Part shown: positions 50,400 to 59,483 of the stretch, in pieces
Numbering within the stretch: position 1 is the first letter of the stretch
Layout: each line of letters begins with the position of its first letter
Assembly (NCBI RefSeq): GCF_002934265.1
Contig: NZ_PTIX01000001.1
Location: 558,001-622,000, forward strand
Length of the DNA stretch: 64,000 nt
Reading direction: 5' to 3'
DNA from: Actinokineospora auranticolor
GTDB lineage: Bacteria; Actinomycetota; Actinomycetes; Mycobacteriales; Pseudonocardiaceae
Notes under the pieces: generated by a model
Told to the model about the DNA's origin: nothing
Seen by the model: the letters and a program-made list of their open reading frames with translations, nothing else
The model's database searches: none
Made by a program: the position numbers and the translations under genes

Positions 50400-51443
50400 T
50401 CAGCTCGGCCACGGCGGGTTCGGGATCTCGCGGTCGAGGGTCGGGGCGATCGCCGACTGGAACAGCTCCAAGGTGTCCCGGTGCTGCTTCCGCGTCAGGC
50501 CTTCCCGGTCCGCGCCCAGGTGCAGGACCTGGTGCCCGAACTCCTTGTGGTACCGACCGACCTTGTCGATGATCTGCTCCGGGCTCCCCACCAGCGCCGA
50601 ACTGCGCTCGACGAAGTCCGCCAGCGAGTGGAACGCCGGCTCCACCCCGAGCCGCGTGAACAGGGCCAGCCGGGCCTCGAAGATCGGTCGGTACACGTCC
50701 AGCGCGTCCTGCGACCGCGCCGCCGCGTAGTACCCGGCCGTGCCCGCGCCGACGATCGCCTTCGACGGGTTGTGCCCGTGGTGCGCCCACCGCTCGCGGT
50801 AGTGGCGGATCAGGTCCGCGTACGGCTCGATCGGGTTCGTCACGTTCGCCGAGAACAGCGGATCCCCGTACCTCGCCGCCAGCTCCACCGACTCCCGGCT
50901 CGTCGCGCTGCCGTGCCAGACGCGGATGGGGTGCTGGAAGGGTTTCGGCCACACCTCCGCGTCGACCAGGGGTGGCCGGAACTTGCCCGACCACGTGACC
51001 TTGTCCTCCCGCCACAGGCGGCGGAACAGCTCGTACCCCTCGGCGTTGCGCTCCCACTGGTCTTCCGGGGTCACGTGGAACAGCTCGCGCTGGGCGTTGC
51101 CGTTGCCCTTGCCGATGATCAGTTCCAGCCTGCCGCCCGACAGGTTGTCCAGGGTGGCGTAGTCCTCGTAGGCGCGCACCGGGTCCAGCAGGCTCAGCGT
51201 CGTCACGGCGGTGAACAGGCGGATGCGGGAGGTGCGGGCGGCGATGTGGCTGAGCACCACCGGCGGCGACGACGAGATGAACGGCCGCTCGTGCCGTTCA
51301 CCCACGCCGTAGCCGTCGAAACCCAGTTCCTCGGCCAGCACGGCGTTGTCGACGACGTCGCGCAGCCGTTCGGCGGGGCTGGGCTGGATGCCCGTGACCG
51401 GGTCCGCCGTGTAGGTGATCAGCGTGATCAGCAGGTACTTCAT
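50400..51443 (-). CDS. LLM class flavin-dependent monooxygenase (luciferase-like)
   Basis: This 347-residue TIM-barrel flavoenzyme of the bacterial luciferase family has LAEELGFDGYGVGERHERPF, SRIRLFTAVTTLSLLDPVRA, YATLDNLSGGRLELIIGKGN and SATSRESVELAARYGDP. It is the last of three consecutive luciferase-like genes, 6 bases after the previous stop. Relatives use FMNH2 and oxygen to cleave C-S or C-N bonds or hydroxylate. A separate flavin reductase is needed, and none is nearby. Confidence 0.87.
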   Translation of the reverse strand: MKYLLITLITYTADPVTGIQPSPAERLRDVVDNAVLAEELGFDGYGVGERHERPFISSSPPVVLSHIAARTSRIRLFTAVTTLSLLDPVRAYEDYATLDNLSGGRLELIIGKGNGNAQRELFHVTPEDQWERNAEGYELFRRLWREDKVTWSGKFRPPLVDAEVWPKPFQHPIRVWHGSATSRESVELAARYGDPLFSANVTNPIEPYADLIRHYRERWAHHGHNPSKAIVGAGTAGYYAAARSQDALDVYRPIFEARLALFTRLGVEPAFHSLADFVERSSALVGSPEQIIDKVGRYHKEFGHQVLHLGADREGLTRKQHRDTLELFQSAIAPTLDREIPNPPWPS

Positions 51444-51449
51444 GCCGGG

Positions 51450-52775
51450 TCAGACCCCCAGGTGGTCTCGCAGCGTGTCGCCGCCGTACTCGGTGCGGAA
51501 CACGCCCCGCTCCTGCAGCAGCGGGACGACGGTGTCGGCGAACTCGTCGAGCCCGCCCGGTGTGACGTGCGGTACCAGGATGAACCCGTCCGCCGCGTCC
51601 GCCTGAACCAGTTCGTTTATCCGCTCGGCGACCGTGGCCGCGGACCCGATGAAGTTCTGCCGACCGGTGACCTGGATGACCAGCTCGCGGATCGACAGGT
51701 TCTTCGACTCCGCGATGCCCCGCCACTCCTGCGCGGTGGCCAGCGGGTCGCGGTGCATCCGCACGCTGGCGCGGCCCCGCGCGATGGTGTTCTCGCCGTC
51801 CACCGGGTCGAAGTCGGGCAGCGGGCCGTCGGGGTCGTACCCGCTCAGGTCCGCGTTCCACAGTTGCTCCAGCAGCTTGATCGCGGTGGCCCCGCTGACC
51901 TGCTGGTGGCGCACCACGTCCGCGCGCTCCTGCGCGTCCGCGTCGGTGTCGCCGAGCACGAAGGTCGCGGCGGGCAGCACCTTGAGCTGCTCGTGGGTGC
52001 GGCCGTACTTCGCCAACCGCCCCTTGACGTCGGCGTAGAACGCCTGGCCCGCCTCCAGCGTGCCGTGCCGGGAGAAGATCGCGTCGGCCGACGACGCGGC
52101 GAACTCGCGGCCCTCGTCGGAATCGCCTGCCTGCAGGATCACCGGCCGCCCCTGCGGGCTGCGCGGCACCGGGAACCGGCCCGAGATGTGGAAGTGGTCG
52201 TCGCGGTGGGCGAACGACCCGGCGTCCGGGTCGCGCAGGAAGACCCCGTGCGCCTTGTCCACCGCGAGTTCGTCGCCGCGCCACGAGTCGATCAGCTCCA
52301 GCGCGGTCGACAAGAACGTCTTGGCCCGCGCGTAGCGCTGGTCCTGCGGCAGGAACCCGCCGCGGCGGAAGTTCTCGCCGGTGAACGCGTCCCACGACGT
52401 CACCACGTTCCACGCGGCCCGCCCGGCGGAGAGGTGGTCCAGCGACGCGAACTGCCGCGCCACCTCGAACGGCTCGTTGAACGTCGAGTTGATGGTCCCG
52501 GCCAGCCCCAGCTTCGAGGTGACCGCGGCCAGCGCGGCCAGCACGGTGAACGTGTCCGGTCGCCCGACGACGTCCAGGTCGTAGATCTCCCCGCCCTGCT
52601 CGCGCAGCCGCAGGCCCTCGGCGAGGAAGAAGAAGTCGAACTTCGCCCGCTCGGCTGTCCGCGCCAGCTTGACGAACGAGCTGAACTCGATGTGCGAGCC
52701 CGCCTCCGGGTCGCTCCACACCGTGGTGTTGTTCACGCCCGGGAAGTGCGCGGCCAGGTGGATCTGCTTGGTCAT
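51450..52775 (-). CDS. NtaA/SnaA/DszA-type FMNH2-dependent monooxygenase
   Basis: This 441-residue enzyme has the NtaA-family features: MTKQIHLAAHFPGVNNTTVW, FDFFFLAEGLRLREQGG, GLAGTINSTFNEPFEVARQF, SLDHLSAGRAAWNVVTSWD and GRFPVPRSPQGRPVILQAGD. Family members oxidise nitrilotriacetate, dibenzothiophene sulfone or pristinamycin precursors. It is the middle gene of the three-gene operon, starting 10 bases after the preceding stop. Because no sulfonate transporter or desulfurisation gene is present, the substrate stays open. Confidence 0.87.
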   Translation of the reverse strand: MTKQIHLAAHFPGVNNTTVWSDPEAGSHIEFSSFVKLARTAERAKFDFFFLAEGLRLREQGGEIYDLDVVGRPDTFTVLAALAAVTSKLGLAGTINSTFNEPFEVARQFASLDHLSAGRAAWNVVTSWDAFTGENFRRGGFLPQDQRYARAKTFLSTALELIDSWRGDELAVDKAHGVFLRDPDAGSFAHRDDHFHISGRFPVPRSPQGRPVILQAGDSDEGREFAASSADAIFSRHGTLEAGQAFYADVKGRLAKYGRTHEQLKVLPAATFVLGDTDADAQERADVVRHQQVSGATAIKLLEQLWNADLSGYDPDGPLPDFDPVDGENTIARGRASVRMHRDPLATAQEWRGIAESKNLSIRELVIQVTGRQNFIGSAATVAERINELVQADAADGFILVPHVTPGGLDEFADTVVPLLQERGVFRTEYGGDTLRDHLGV

Positions 52776-52785
52776 GTCAGCTCCT

Positions 52786-53979
52786 CTAAGCCGCGTAGCG
52801 GTTGGCGGGACGGGACAGGCCGAGCAGCCCGCGCAGGGTGTCGGCCTCGTAGGCGTTGCGGAACAGGCCCCGCGACCGCAGTTCCCCGGCCACGCCGCGG
52901 GTGATGCCGGTGAGGTCGTGCGGCACCGCGCCCGGCCGCAGCCGGAACCCGCTCAGCCCGGCAGCGTGCCAGTCGAGCAACAGGTCCACCAGGTCGCCGG
53001 GGGTGCCGGTGAAGACGTGGGCGTCGGAGCGGTACTCCGCGCCCGCCAGGTCGTCGAGCCGCTTCTTGTGGTCGCGCGCGGTGGCGGTCGTGCCGTCCAG
53101 GAACACCACGACGTCGCCGAACACGTGCAGGGTCTCCTGCTCGCGGCCCGCCTTGGCCTGCTCGTCGCGGATCTCGGCGACGGTGCGGGCGGCGTCGGCG
53201 CGGTCGGTCGGGGTCACGAACACCACGTCGGCGGACCGGGCCGCCAGCCGGTTCGGCACGATCGCGTGCGACAGCGTCGCCACCACGGGCTGCCCCTGCG
53301 GCGGTCGCGGCGTGATCGACGGGCCCTTGACCGAGAACCAGCGGCCCTCGAAGTCGATGTAGTGCAGCCTGTCCCGGTCGACGAACCGCCCGGTGGCCAC
53401 GTCGCGGATCTCCGCGTCGTCCTCCCAGCTGTCCCACAGCCTGCGCAGCACTTCGACGTAGTCGGCCGTCTCGTCGAAGAGGTCGGCGATGTCGCTGCGC
53501 TGATCGCCGAGGTGCGCGTCGGCCAACCGGGGGGTCCCGATGTCGCGCCTGCCGAAGTGCGCGTTCTCCTGCGGGGTCCACCCGATCCGCACCCGCACGC
53601 CCGCGCGCCCGGTGCTCACGTAGTCCAGGGTGGCGATCGCCTTGGACAGGTGGAACGGCTCGGTGTGCGTCGCCACCGCGGTCGGGATGATCCCGATGTG
53701 CTCGGTGGCGGGCGCGATCCGGGCCGCGACCAGGACCGAGTCCAGCCTGCCCTGGACCCGGTCGGTGCCGTCGGTGGACGGGTTGAACGGGTCGTCCTGG
53801 AGGGCGAGCGTGTCCTCGAGGGTCACGAAGTCCAGCAGCCCGCGCTGGGCCTCGACGGCCTGGTCGAGCCAGAAGCCCGCGGTGAGCACCTGCTCCGGCC
53901 GGGCCTCCGGCAGCCGCCACGCCGCCGGGTGCCACCCGACCCCGTCCAACGCCACGGCGAGATGCGGTCCGCTCGTCAC
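52786..53979 (-). CDS. LLM class flavin-dependent monooxygenase
   Basis: This 397-residue enzyme is the first gene of the operon. Its barrel begins HLAVALDGVGWHPAAWRLPE, with GLLDFVTLEDTLALQDDPFN, RIAPATEHIGIIPTAVATHT, AIATLDYVSTGRAGVRVRIG and the C-terminal WHAAGLSGFRLRPGAVPHDL. It resembles NtaA-type and sulfur-metabolism monooxygenases. I chose GTG 53979 because GGGAG lies 8 bases upstream and 26 further residues from 54057 are not barrel-like. The three enzymes probably act in sequence on one substrate class. Confidence 0.85.
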   Translation of the reverse strand: MTSGPHLAVALDGVGWHPAAWRLPEARPEQVLTAGFWLDQAVEAQRGLLDFVTLEDTLALQDDPFNPSTDGTDRVQGRLDSVLVAARIAPATEHIGIIPTAVATHTEPFHLSKAIATLDYVSTGRAGVRVRIGWTPQENAHFGRRDIGTPRLADAHLGDQRSDIADLFDETADYVEVLRRLWDSWEDDAEIRDVATGRFVDRDRLHYIDFEGRWFSVKGPSITPRPPQGQPVVATLSHAIVPNRLAARSADVVFVTPTDRADAARTVAEIRDEQAKAGREQETLHVFGDVVVFLDGTTATARDHKKRLDDLAGAEYRSDAHVFTGTPGDLVDLLLDWHAAGLSGFRLRPGAVPHDLTGITRGVAGELRSRGLFRNAYEADTLRGLLGLSRPANRYAA

Positions 53980-54159
53980 CGGCGGGCTCCCTTCCCAGAG
54001 TGTTCCCTGATCAACCTGACCGGATTGTGCGCCGGTCCGGGGACACCGGGCACGCACGGCCAGGTGGTGGGACGCCTGCCGGGGGCGGGAATAAAGGCGG
54101 GGCGCAAACGAAAGTCGGGTGGTCGCGCACGCGCGACCACCCGACTCGTCCGGCTTCTC

Positions 54160-54534
54160 CTACAGTGACAGACCCGCGTAGAGGTAGGTACCCGGGTTCT
54201 CGGGGTCGTCGACCAGCACGACGCCCTCACCGGGGCGCGGCACCGAGATCCGGGGCACGATGGTGCGCAGCCCGATCGGCCTGTCGTGGCCGTCGACGGA
54301 CAGCAGCAGGTCGACGACCGGGTCGTGGTGCACCTGCGCGCCGGTGTCCACGACCGACTCCACCCGCCCGTACGTGCCCGGCACGCCCGTGGACAGCAAC
54401 TGCTGCGCGGTCGGGCCGGACCGGGCGATGGTGACCGCCTGGCGCGCCGCGGCCATCTCCCACCCGGCCGCGTGGCCGCCCCCGCCGCTGAGGACCTTCT
54501 CCCGCCGCTCCTTGCCCTTGCCGAACCACCCCAT
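54160..54534 (-). CDS. Small conserved hypothetical protein
   Basis: This 124-residue protein begins MGWFGKGKERREKVLSGGGG, with a basic start, then AAARQAVTIARSGPTAQQLL, TGAQVHHDPVVDLLLSVDG and VPRPGEGVVLVDDPENPGTY. The last 60 residues look like a small beta-rich domain; I recall similar orphan actinobacterial proteins but no function. It lies between the monooxygenase operon and the ABC importer, separated from both by about 170 bases. Confidence 0.6.
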   Translation of the reverse strand: MGWFGKGKERREKVLSGGGGHAAGWEMAAARQAVTIARSGPTAQQLLSTGVPGTYGRVESVVDTGAQVHHDPVVDLLLSVDGHDRPIGLRTIVPRISVPRPGEGVVLVDDPENPGTYLYAGLSL

Positions 54535-54701
54535 GGGGCTCTTCCTCTTCCGCTCTCCACCCGACCGGTGTGGACACCTGGTCACTGTCGGAACAAAGCG
54601 TACGGTTACCTCTCCACGGCGGGATCCGGGGGGATACCGTTGTGGTGTACGACATATGGCCGGGTGGTGAACAGTGCTCGGTTTGTCCTGTGTGGAACCC
54701 G

Positions 54702-55604
54702 TTAACCCTTCACCGCGCCCGCCAGCCCGCTGACCAGCCGCCGCTGCACGAACACGAAGAACACCAGCACCGGGATGGTCATCAGGGTGGAGCCCGCCAT
54801 GATCGCGCCCCAGTCGTTCTGGTCCGGTTTGACGAACACCTGCAGCGCCAGCGGCAGCGTCTGGTTCTCCGCCGCGGAGATGATGAACGTCTTGGCGAAC
54901 AGGAAGTCGTTCCACGCGTGGATGAACGACAGCACGCTGGTCGCCACCAACCCGGGCGCCACCAGCGGGAACAGCACCCGCCACAGGAACCCGAACCGGC
55001 TCGCCCCGTCCAGGGTCGCCGCCTCCTCCAGCTCCACCGGCACCGCCGCGACGAACCCGCGCAGCATCCAGATCGAGAACGGCAGGCTGAACGCCAGGTG
55101 CACCAGCACCAGCGAGCCCAGGTGGTTGAGCCCGAACGCGGGCACCGACTGGCCGACCGAGCGCATCAGGAAGAACAGCGGCACCGTCAGCGCCTCCACC
55201 GGCACCATCTGCACCACCAGCAGCATGATGAGCATGGTCGTGCGGCCCTTGAACCGGAACCGGGTCAGCGCCGCCGCGGCGAGGAACGCGATGGCCATGC
55301 TCAGCACGACCACCGCCAGCGCCACGACCACGCTGTTGACGAAGTAGCGGCCGAAGTTCTGTACGGTCAGCGCCCGCACGAAGCTGTCGAACGTGGGGCG
55401 CAGCGTCCACGGCCGCGGTTGCGCGGAGATGATCTCGTCCTCGGGCTTGAACGCGGTCAGCACCATCCAGAACAGCGGGAACGCCACCACCCCCGCGACC
55501 ACCACGGTGACCACCTCGGCCACCCCGCGGCCGCTGCCCCCGGTCCGCTTGACCGGTCGCCGCTCGACCCGGGCCGGGGCCGGTACCGCCGTGTCCACGC
55601 TCAC
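54702..55604 (-). CDS. Carbohydrate ABC transporter permease, MalG type
   Basis: This 300-residue protein has six membrane segments and the permease signature with the EAA loop (VELEEAATLDGASRFGFLWR, then VLFPLVAPG) that docks the ATPase. It is the inner membrane partner of the next gene, which it overlaps by GTGA, and it has a GGGGGAGG ribosome site. No ATPase gene follows, so it probably uses a shared MsiK-type ATPase as is usual in actinobacterial sugar importers. Confidence 0.9.
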   Translation of the reverse strand: MSVDTAVPAPARVERRPVKRTGGSGRGVAEVVTVVVAGVVAFPLFWMVLTAFKPEDEIISAQPRPWTLRPTFDSFVRALTVQNFGRYFVNSVVVALAVVVLSMAIAFLAAAALTRFRFKGRTTMLIMLLVVQMVPVEALTVPLFFLMRSVGQSVPAFGLNHLGSLVLVHLAFSLPFSIWMLRGFVAAVPVELEEAATLDGASRFGFLWRVLFPLVAPGLVATSVLSFIHAWNDFLFAKTFIISAAENQTLPLALQVFVKPDQNDWGAIMAGSTLMTIPVLVFFVFVQRRLVSGLAGAVKG

Positions 55605-56497
55605 AGTTCCTCCCCCGACCGGCGCAGCGCGCGCAGGTAGAACAGGGTGACGGCCAGCAGCACCACGGTCATCACCACGCCGATCGCCGCGCCCAGCCCG
55701 TACTCCGAGGCCGCGAAGGCCTGCTGGTAGGCGAACACGTTGAGCACCAGGTTCTGCCCGGCGATGCCGCCGCCACCGGTCATCACGTAGATCTGGGTGA
55801 ACACCTTGAAGTCCCAGATCACCGACTGGATGGTCACCACGACCAGGATCGGCCGCAGCAGCGGCAGGACCACCGACCGCGCGGTGCGCCAGGTCGACGC
55901 GCCGTCGAGCGCGGCGGCCTCCAGCACCTCGCCGGGGATGGCCCGGATGCCCGCGTACAGGGTGATCATCACGAACGGGAACGAGCACCAGACGACCTGG
56001 GCGGCGACCAGCCCGAAGGCCGTCCACTTGCCGTAGGTCCAGGAGAAGCCGTCCAGCCCGAGCAGGTGGTTGACCAGGCCGAAGTTGGCGTCGAAGAGGA
56101 ACAGCCAGATCGTCGAGCCCGCCACCGCGGGCGTCGCCCACGCGCCCAGCGCGGCCAGGAACAGGCACATCCGGGCCCACGGCCGCACCCTGGTGGCCAG
56201 GACCGCGAGCGCGGCACCGACCACCAGGGTGGTGACGACGCAGACGGCCGCGAACCCGACCGTCTGCGCCAGCACTTCCCAGAACCGCGCGCTGCCCAGC
56301 AGCTCCTCGTAATTGCCCGCGCCGAGGAACTCCAGCGGCGCGCCGCCGCTGACCTGCTCCTGCCCGTAGTCGAAGAGCGAGATGACCACGAGCTGGTACA
56401 CCGGGTACGCCAGCAGAGCGCCCAGCACGAGCAGGGCGGGCGCCAGGTAGCCCAGCGCGGTCCGGCCCTGCCCGCGCGCGGCGGGCCCCGCGGTCAC
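55601..56497 (-). CDS. Carbohydrate ABC transporter permease, MalF type
   Basis: This 298-residue protein has six membrane segments, the EAA loop (PGEVLEAAALDGASTWRTAR, SVVLPLLRP) and the usual N-terminal GYLAPALLVLGALLAYPVYQ. It overlaps the solute-binding protein stop and the MalG-type start by four bases each, so the three are translationally coupled. Confidence 0.9.
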   Translation of the reverse strand: MTAGPAARGQGRTALGYLAPALLVLGALLAYPVYQLVVISLFDYGQEQVSGGAPLEFLGAGNYEELLGSARFWEVLAQTVGFAAVCVVTTLVVGAALAVLATRVRPWARMCLFLAALGAWATPAVAGSTIWLFLFDANFGLVNHLLGLDGFSWTYGKWTAFGLVAAQVVWCSFPFVMITLYAGIRAIPGEVLEAAALDGASTWRTARSVVLPLLRPILVVVTIQSVIWDFKVFTQIYVMTGGGGIAGQNLVLNVFAYQQAFAASEYGLGAAIGVVMTVVLLAVTLFYLRALRRSGEEL

Positions 56498-57780
56498 GAG
56501 CCGAAGGCCGCGTTCATGGCGTCGGCGGCCGACTTCGTCGCGGCGTCGACGTCCTTAGTGCCGCGCGCGACCTCCTGGAGCATGGTCGGGACCACCGCCT
56601 GCGCGTCGATCTTCGCCCAGGCCGGGGTGTTCGGCACGAACTTGACCCCGGAGGCCAGCGTGTCGGTGAACGGCTTGATCGCGGGCACCGAGTCGGCCAA
56701 CTCGCGCTGCAGACCCGAGAAGGTGGGCAAGTTGCCCATGGCGTCGAACATCTTGCGCTGGTACTGCTTGCCCGCCAGCAGTTGCGTGAACTCGAAGGCG
56801 AGCGACCGGTGCTTGGTACCCGAGAGCAGGCCGAGCAGGTTGCCGCCGCCGAACGCGGGGGCGATGACGCCGGGGGCCTTGCCGGGCAGCGGGACCACGG
56901 CGTACTTGCCCGCCGCGGCGCTGGCGTCGACCGACCTGCGGTTGAAGTCGCCGCCGATGGTCATCGCGGCCTTGCCCGCGCGGAACGCCTCCACGCTGGC
57001 GTCGCCGCCGTTCCCCGCGCACTGGGCGGGCGGGCAGATGTCGTCGCGCAGCAGCTCGGTGTACTTGGCCACGCCCGCCTTCGCCTGCGGGGAATCGATG
57101 GCGGCGGTGAACTTGCCGTTGAGGCTGGTGGCGAGCTCGCCGCCCTCACCCCACACGAACGGCAGCGCGCCGTAGGTGTACTTGCCGCCGACGGAGATGC
57201 CGAGCAGGTCGGGCTTGGCGGCCCGGATCCGGCGGGCCAGCGGGGCGATCTCGTCCAGTGTGGACGGTGGTTTGACGCCGAGTTCGGTGAAGACGTCGGT
57301 GCGGTAGTAGAGCGCGCGCACGCCGATGTACCACGGGATGGCGTAGACCTTCTTGTCCACCTTGGTGGCGTCGAGCGCGGCGGGGAGCACGTCGTGCACG
57401 TCCTCCCAGTTCAGCGCCTCGCCGCTGATGTCGGCGAGGCCGCCCGCGGACACGTACCCGGCGAGGTCGGTGTTGCCGAACTCGGCCACGTCCGGCGCGC
57501 TCGCCGGGTCGCTGAACGCGGCCTTGAACCGCTCGGCGCGGGACTGGACCTGGATGTACTGCACGTCCACGGTCACGCCCTGGTGCTTGCCCTGGAACTC
57601 CGCGACCGCCTCCTGGACCACCTTCTCCTTGGCGGCGCGGTTCACCTCGTCGAACAGCCAGACCCGGAGCTGGCCGGTCCGCTCGTCGCCCGCGGGCTGG
57701 GCGGGACCGGACTGCACGGGCGCGCAGGCCGCCAACGAGACGGCCGCCGCGATCCCGGCTAACCACCGTGACTTCCGCAT
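56494..57780 (-). CDS. Sugar ABC transporter solute-binding lipoprotein
   Basis: This 428-residue precursor has a lipoprotein signal ending LAAC (C19), then a family 1 solute-binding fold: GQLRVWLFDEVNRAAKEKVV, PASAPDVAEFGNTDLAGYVS, YAIPWYIGVRALYYRTDVFT, LGISVGGKYTYGALPFVWGE and NLPTFSGLQRELADSVPAI. The disulfide pair in CPPAQC is typical. It feeds oligosaccharide or disaccharide to the two permeases; the sugar is not readable. An inverted repeat lies 21 bases upstream of the start. Confidence 0.9.
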   Translation of the reverse strand: MRKSRWLAGIAAAVSLAACAPVQSGPAQPAGDERTGQLRVWLFDEVNRAAKEKVVQEAVAEFQGKHQGVTVDVQYIQVQSRAERFKAAFSDPASAPDVAEFGNTDLAGYVSAGGLADISGEALNWEDVHDVLPAALDATKVDKKVYAIPWYIGVRALYYRTDVFTELGVKPPSTLDEIAPLARRIRAAKPDLLGISVGGKYTYGALPFVWGEGGELATSLNGKFTAAIDSPQAKAGVAKYTELLRDDICPPAQCAGNGGDASVEAFRAGKAAMTIGGDFNRRSVDASAAAGKYAVVPLPGKAPGVIAPAFGGGNLLGLLSGTKHRSLAFEFTQLLAGKQYQRKMFDAMGNLPTFSGLQRELADSVPAIKPFTDTLASGVKFVPNTPAWAKIDAQAVVPTMLQEVARGTKDVDAATKSAADAMNAAFGS

Positions 57781-57800
57781 CTCTCGACCCCGTCCTGAGT

Positions 57801-57817
57801 GTTGCGCTGCACGCAAC
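57801..57817. promoter_or_regulatory. Putative operator of the sugar importer operon
   Basis: GTTGCG-CTGCA-CGCAAC is a perfect 6-bp-arm repeat just upstream of the solute-binding protein ATG, with a second GTTGCT-like half nearby at 57833-57838. This is the layout of LacI/GntR-type sugar operators. No regulator gene is adjacent. Confidence 0.5.
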
Positions 57818-57993
57818 ATTCGTTTCATAGAGAGCAACGTGTGGGCGATGGTAGAAGCGCGGTGCGGCCGTGGCAAGGTCTGAACCATTCGGACCAGTGG
57901 CCGGTGATTCCCCACCGGTCCTTTCCGGACGGTGCGGGCGGTATCGCGGGCCGCGCGCGGGCACGCGGCCCGGCGAACGGGTGGGAACGCGAA

Positions 57994-58023
57994 GAACACC
58001 ACCCGCCGCGGCGGGTGGTGTTC
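57994..58023 (-). terminator. Terminator of the MHYT gene
   Basis: GAACACCACCCGCC (57994-58007) with GGCGGGTGGTGTTC (58010-58023), 18 bases past the stop of the minus-strand gene. Confidence 0.75.
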
Positions 58024-58041
58024 CGGTGGGGCGGGTGGTGA

Positions 58042-58839
58042 CTAGTTCTTGGCGCGGTCGCCCATCAGGCTCCGCAGCTGCTCCTCGGCCCACTGGTCCT
58101 CGGCGATCTCGCGCTCGGTGGCCCCGATCCCCACGGCCAGCAGGGAGAGCGCGGAGAGCACGCCGAGCACCATGGCCAGCGGTCCGAAGAAGGAGAACGC
58201 CTCGAGGCCCTGCACGTCCGAGGCACGCGCGCCGGTGACCTGCCCGACCTCCATGGCGGCCATGCCGACGTAGTGCATGCCCGACACCGCCACGCCCATG
58301 ATCAGCGCGGCCCCGGCGGTGGCCACGATGCCCCGCACGTTGGAGGTGGCCCACAGCGCGGCGGTCGCGGCGACCACGGCGATCACGACGGACAGCACCA
58401 CCAGACCCGTGTCGTAGCCGACGTGGGCGTTCATCGCCATCGCGGAGATGCCCAGGTAGTGCATCGAGGCCACGCCGACGCCGGTGATCGCGCCCGCGCC
58501 GATCAGCCGCGGCCAGGTCGCCTTGCCGCGCGCCACCGACCAGAGGCCGATCCACACGATCCCCACGGCCACCGCGAGGCTGATCATCGTCCGGAACAGG
58601 TCGTAGCGGATCGGGGTGCCGTCGACGGAGAAGCCCATCATCGCGACGAAGTGCATGGTCCAGATGCCGGTGCCGCCGATGGACACCGCGCCGAGCGCGA
58701 GCCAGGCCTGCTTGGGCAGCCCGATCTGGGCCCGGGCGCGCTGCATGCTGAAGAGGCCGAGGGTGCAGCCGAGGCAGGCGATGAGGTACGACAGGACGGG
58801 TGTGACCGCCCCGACGGAGAAGTGGTGAACGTGGTCCAT
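58042..58839 (-). CDS. MHYT-domain integral membrane sensor
   Basis: This 265-residue protein has seven membrane segments with three copies of the MHYT-type motif: TMHFVAMM, SMHYLGISAMAM and GMHYVGMAAMEV, whose Met, His and Tyr can bind copper and are thought to sense oxygen, CO or NO. The C-terminus is a short charged tail with no GGDEF/EAL or kinase output, so the protein is either a stand-alone sensor or signals through partners. It is a single-gene unit. Confidence 0.87.
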   Translation of the reverse strand: MDHVHHFSVGAVTPVLSYLIACLGCTLGLFSMQRARAQIGLPKQAWLALGAVSIGGTGIWTMHFVAMMGFSVDGTPIRYDLFRTMISLAVAVGIVWIGLWSVARGKATWPRLIGAGAITGVGVASMHYLGISAMAMNAHVGYDTGLVVLSVVIAVVAATAALWATSNVRGIVATAGAALIMGVAVSGMHYVGMAAMEVGQVTGARASDVQGLEAFSFFGPLAMVLGVLSALSLLAVGIGATEREIAEDQWAEEQLRSLMGDRAKN

Positions 58840-59122
58840 CAGCCATCTCTCCTGTTTCGACCCTCAAGGCAACTTCGGGTGAGCACATCACGCTGCGTGC
58901 CTGTTGACCAAGGCGCGCGGGTGCGAGATGAGTCATGTTGATTGTGGTCTGAACAGGGATTATTGCGCCGCGCGCGGGATGGTTGAGCTTGGTCGCTGAC
59001 CCGACGTGACATTGCGGAGGGTGATGAACCGTCGAGAGTGTCTCACTGTTCGCAATTCTTGCCCGCCAGGAAGGTTCCGGTTTCGCCGAAACGGTCGAGT
59101 GTGGCCATGTCCTGGCGACACG
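58840..59122. other. Divergent intergenic region upstream of nrdAB
   Basis: No coding frame has support here. The region carries the MHYT promoter on one side and must contain the -35 area of the nrdAB promoter on the other. Confidence 0.4.
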
Positions 59123-59171
59123 CCCACAAGATGTGGGTGCGCTGGCGGGCCGGCACCCCTATGTATTGTGT
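59123..59171 (+). promoter_or_regulatory. Probable NrdR box pair
   Basis: CCCACA-AGA-TGTGGG (59123-59137) and CCCCTATGTATTGTGT (59156-59171) have centres about 33 bases apart, close to three helical turns. The second matches the NrdR consensus ACACWATATATWGTGT at 13 of 16 positions. NrdR represses ribonucleotide reductase genes when dATP is plentiful. Confidence 0.6.
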
Positions 59172-59356
59172 CCCGCAGCTGGTTCGACCGGTCCGCCAGA
59201 TCGGTCGTCGCAAGAGGGAACCCGGTGTGAGTCCGGGACTGCCCCGCAGCGGTGAGTGGGAACGGAAGCCGTCACGAAGCACTGGACCCCGGGTCCGGGA
59301 AGCGATGGCCGGTAGGCGCCGATCGGCACGCCCACGAGTCCGAAGACCTGCCAGCA
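59172..59356 (+). ncRNA. Cobalamin riboswitch
   Basis: The leader has the conserved cobalamin-aptamer core: AAGAGGGAACCCGGTGTGAG, then TCCGGGACTGCCCCGCAGCG and, downstream, the closing GTCCGAAGACCTGCC. In Streptomyces coelicolor an adenosylcobalamin riboswitch turns off class Ia nrdAB when cobalamin is available for the class II enzyme. Exact ends are approximate. Confidence 0.9.
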
Positions 59357-59382
59357 CCCCGGCGCGCGTCCGCGCGCGGGTG
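59355..59382 (+). terminator. Expression-platform hairpin of the riboswitch
   Basis: CACCCCGGCGCGCG (59355-59368) can pair with CGCGCGCGGGTG (59371-59382) with a small bulge directly after the aptamer. It is likely the attenuator stem. Confidence 0.5.
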
Positions 59383-59483
59383 TCCGCGGCCCCGAGGGAG
59401 GGTGGGAGGACGTGGCGGTCGCGCGCGCCCGTTCGCTCCCCGCTGTCCCCGGCAGGCCGCCCGGCTCGCGAGGAGACAGTTCT

